This document shows positions 61,927 through 64,000 of a stretch of 64,000 bases of DNA, piece after piece (position 1 is the stretch's first letter; every line of letters starts with the position of its first letter). The position numbers and the translations under genes were made by a program. Under the pieces are notes generated by a model, which saw only the letters and a list, made by a program, of their open reading frames with translations, was not told where the DNA came from and searched no databases. This stretch comes from Nannochloropsis salina CCMP1776. Taxonomy: Eukaryota > Sar > Eustigmatophyceae > Eustigmatales > Monodopsidaceae. Location of the stretch: the NCBI GenBank assembly GCA_004565275.1, contig SDOX01000020.1, positions 251,189 through 315,188 of the forward strand, in the 5' to 3' direction.

Positions 61927-64000
61927 ATGAAGCGGCGGCGCAGATCAGAGAGCGGTACCAAACAAGATGCATTGAATAATGGAACACACTCGGACATCTC
62001 TGCCATCCCCATCCAACCTTCTACCATGTCAGAATTCAAAACGATTCCATCATCTTTTTCGTTACGCGGCAAAGAGGGCGGCTTCCTTCAACGACATTGG
62101 AGGAAATTCAAGCACAATCGGGCGAAAAAAAAGGACGAAGAGACGATGATTTCAACTCCTAACGAAGAGGATGGAGAGGATGCGGAGGAGGAAGAAGGTG
62201 ACTTCGATGTGGCATTTTCCCGTTCTCCGGTGCAGGGCCCACCCCAGTTGGCCCCGGTCTCGCCTGGGGACAAGGACTGCTTGAGCGCTGCAGACGCCCA
62301 CGCTGCAGTGGTCGCTGCGGAAGCGGCTGTGTTGGCACGCAAAGCCCTCCAGGAAGAGGAAGAGGCCGCCCGGCGGCAGCAGCTATGGAAGTTGAAAAGC
62401 TTCTTGGCCGTGTACCTGACGCTGCTGGTGATGAGCTTTGCCTTGTCCGTGTGGTCGGACCTGACTCTCCTGGTGCCCCGGCTTTTGAAAGTGTCCTTGG
62501 TCCTGCAAGTGACCTCCGCCGCCTTCTTCTGTCTGGCGGTGCCCATCACGCATTGCAGCGGCGCCTTTTTCTTCCCCCAGTGGCGGTTCTACCAGCCTTT
62601 CCAAGGCGGCACCCGGTTCGTCGTCTTTCAGGCCATCAGCTGGACATTCTATGCCCTCTGCTTACTCCTCGCCGTGAGCTGCCTGCTGGTTTGGTCCTCG
62701 GTCCTGCAATATACCCTCGGGCTGATGACTTCCTTCGGCGTCTTCGGGGTCCTGTCTCAGGTGTGCATGGTCACGAGCCTGGTCCTTTACGAACGGCGCC
62801 AGCAACGCCGGGGGCGACGGAGGAAAGCGGAGGAGGAAGTTGAGGCCTTGCTCCGACTGAAGCTGAGGGAGATGGAATGCAGGGAGGCGGAGGCGGGAAA
62901 GGAGCGACCGAGGGAGGGATCAGAAGAGGGCGACCCTAGGAGGCTTCCATCCACCTCTACCTTGTCGGTTGGAAACGCCGGCGCTTCGTCCACCACCGTC
63001 GCTGCTGAAAGTGAAAGTACCACCAGGACTCTAGCGGAGAGAATGGACGGCGTGCACGGGAAGGAAGAGCCTGGGAGCGAGGCAGGGAGGGAGGGAGGGA
63101 GGGTCGGGCCAAGGGGTACGGGACCGCGAAGCCTCCTAGTGCTCGTTCAAGGTCTGTACAGAGAGATCTTCTTCCACCACCATCTTGCCTTGGCGCTAGT
63201 AGCAGTGGGCTTGGCGGTGTGGGCGGAGTACCTGTGGTTGGTGGGCGATGGGAGGGAGGGGGGAAAGGAGGGAGGGGCAGTGGTGGGGATGGTGAGGGGC
63301 CATGCGAAGGACGTCGCCCGGGGGGCAGGATTGCTTTCCGCCGTCTTGTTCGCGGCCGTGGTGTTCAGCACGTACGGGTTGGGCGGACGGGTGGCCGGCG
63401 GCGGGGGAGGCCCCGGCGATAGGGAAGGAGGGCGGGAAGGAGGGAGGGAGGGAGGGAGGGAGGGAGGGAGGAAAGGGATCAGGGCCCACTACCGGGCCAT
63501 CCGACGGCAGTGGCGGTTCTGGCAGCCCTTTCTGGGTGGGGCAAAATTCATGTTGCTACAGGCCTTGAGCTGGTCTCTGTTCGCCGTCTCTATAATCATG
63601 GAGGTCCTCTTCGTCATCTCAACCTTCGCCATGGGCTTCGAGCTCTTTGTCGGGGCGGCGGTCGTGGCCGGCGCTTTCTTCCTGGCCTCTGAGGTGCTGA
63701 TGATCGTCTCCTTGCATTTCTACCTGCCCATGACCAGGACGAGCCCGGAGGCGGGAAAGACTTCCGTGGGAGGCCCGAGGGGGAAGGGGAAGAGCGGGAG
63801 GGAGGACGAGGTAAAGCGCGTGGGAGGGGCGGACGCAGCGGTGGCGCCCACGGCGAGGGGAGTGGAGGTGTTCCCAGTGGAGACAGGCACGAAGGCCAGG
63901 GACATCATGGGCGCCGTGTTCGGTCTCTGTGGTGGGAAGAGAGGAGAGGGTCGGAACGGCTTGTCGTGGGAAAGTCTCCCAGTGAACGAGGACTCGATCG
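61927..64000 (+). CDS. Multi-pass membrane protein with an internal duplication (3' end outside window)
   Basis: The frame is open from the ATG at 61927 (MKRRRRSESGTKQDALNNGT) to the window edge, at least 691 residues. About 150 N-terminal residues are basic, then acidic, with an Ala/Glu helix. Membrane helices follow: SFLAVYLTLLVMSFALSVW, LVLQVTSAAFFCLAVPI, FVVFQAISWTFYALCLLLAV and SFGVFGVLSQVCMVTSLVLY. After a charged linker a second set appears: LALALVAVGLAVWAEYLWLV, LLSAVLFAAVVFSTYG, then FMLLQALSWSLFAVSIIMEV and VVAGAFFLASEVLMIVSL. Each half carries one copy of a signature: QWRFYQPFQGGTRF near 62580 and QWRFWQPFLGGAKF near 63510. The module is therefore duplicated. I do not recognise the family. 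GGGA tracts at 63087-63105 and 63425-63470 are read as REGG repeats in the linkers. It could continue into a catalytic domain beyond the window. Confidence 0.8.
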   Translation, partial: MKRRRRSESGTKQDALNNGTHSDISAIPIQPSTMSEFKTIPSSFSLRGKEGGFLQRHWRKFKHNRAKKKDEETMISTPNEEDGEDAEEEEGDFDVAFSRSPVQGPPQLAPVSPGDKDCLSAADAHAAVVAAEAAVLARKALQEEEEAARRQQLWKLKSFLAVYLTLLVMSFALSVWSDLTLLVPRLLKVSLVLQVTSAAFFCLAVPITHCSGAFFFPQWRFYQPFQGGTRFVVFQAISWTFYALCLLLAVSCLLVWSSVLQYTLGLMTSFGVFGVLSQVCMVTSLVLYERRQQRRGRRRKAEEEVEALLRLKLREMECREAEAGKERPREGSEEGDPRRLPSTSTLSVGNAGASSTTVAAESESTTRTLAERMDGVHGKEEPGSEAGREGGRVGPRGTGPRSLLVLVQGLYREIFFHHHLALALVAVGLAVWAEYLWLVGDGREGGKEGGAVVGMVRGHAKDVARGAGLLSAVLFAAVVFSTYGLGGRVAGGGGGPGDREGGREGGREGGREGGRKGIRAHYRAIRRQWRFWQPFLGGAKFMLLQALSWSLFAVSIIMEVLFVISTFAMGFELFVGAAVVAGAFFLASEVLMIVSLHFYLPMTRTSPEAGKTSVGGPRGKGKSGREDEVKRVGGADAAVAPTARGVEVFPVETGTKARDIMGAVFGLCGGKRGEGRNGLSWESLPVNEDSI
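63425..63470 (+). repeat. Coding (GGGA)n tract in the membrane protein
   Basis: The tract is read in frame as REGG/GREG repeats between the last two helical groups. Confidence 0.75.

Overview
The window is nuclear DNA of a photosynthetic stramenopile. It most resembles the eustigmatophyte Nannochloropsis/Microchloropsis, but this is inferred from gene content and style, not from a database match. The grounds are short spliced introns with GT-AG ends, GC-rich coding sequence, and several N-termini with a signal peptide followed by an Ala-Phe motif of the heterokont plastid type (lipoyl synthase DAFAP, an unknown protein VSAFVPP, an SRPBCC protein ITAF). Plastid NTRC and a CBM20-fused trehalose-phosphate synthase also fit. 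Simple (GGGA)n tracts are very common. I see no rRNA, no convincing tRNA, no CRISPR array and no recognisable retroelement, viral or transposase gene.

Layout, left to right. 0-11 kb: an MSI1/RBBP4 WD40 histone chaperone (5' end outside the window), a plastid SRPBCC/cyclase-like protein, a RNF10-type RING E3 ligase and a DHHC palmitoyltransferase. 11-21 kb: a CBM20-trehalose-6-phosphate synthase/phosphatase-like protein with eroded catalytic motifs, a fused FAD synthase/molybdopterin-binding-fold protein with reversed domain order, and a RagC/D GTPase. 21.4-26.8 kb: an AT-richer, gene-poor island with duplicated gene fragments, tandem repeats, a small secreted protein and an orphan tail-anchored protein. 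26.8-36 kb: a membrane-anchored monoglyceride-lipase-like hydrolase, sphingosine-1-phosphate lyase, NTRC and an unknown plastid membrane protein. 36-46 kb: RPB11, a basic/HLH-like protein, NPL4, LUC7 and plastid lipoyl synthase. 46-54 kb: the mitochondrial trifunctional enzyme alpha subunit (HADHA). Its 2.1-kb fourth intron holds, on the opposite strand, the spliced 3' part of an N-acetylglutamate kinase gene with no N-terminal exons. 54-64 kb: an ACT-domain protein kinase interrupted by a 100-N assembly gap, bifunctional lysine-ketoglutarate reductase/saccharopine dehydrogenase, and an incomplete multi-pass membrane protein with an internal duplication.

Most genes are unrelated housekeeping functions. 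Loose themes are nutrient and carbon sensing (RagC, TPS), mitochondrial catabolism (HADHA, LKR/SDH), plastid redox and cofactor supply (NTRC, lipoyl synthase, FAD synthase) and lipid turnover (MGL, S1P lyase, HADHA). The strongest unusual observations are the nested truncated acetylglutamate kinase, the inverted FAD synthase fusion, the placement of quadruplex-capable (GGGA)n tracts just after 5' splice sites and stop codons, several stop-free introns of length divisible by three, and the duplicated fragments around the secreted-protein gene. Three genes change frame inside homopolymers or simple repeats, which probably reflects assembly indels. Exon coordinates were derived by hand from splice consensus, phase and homology remembered from the protein families.
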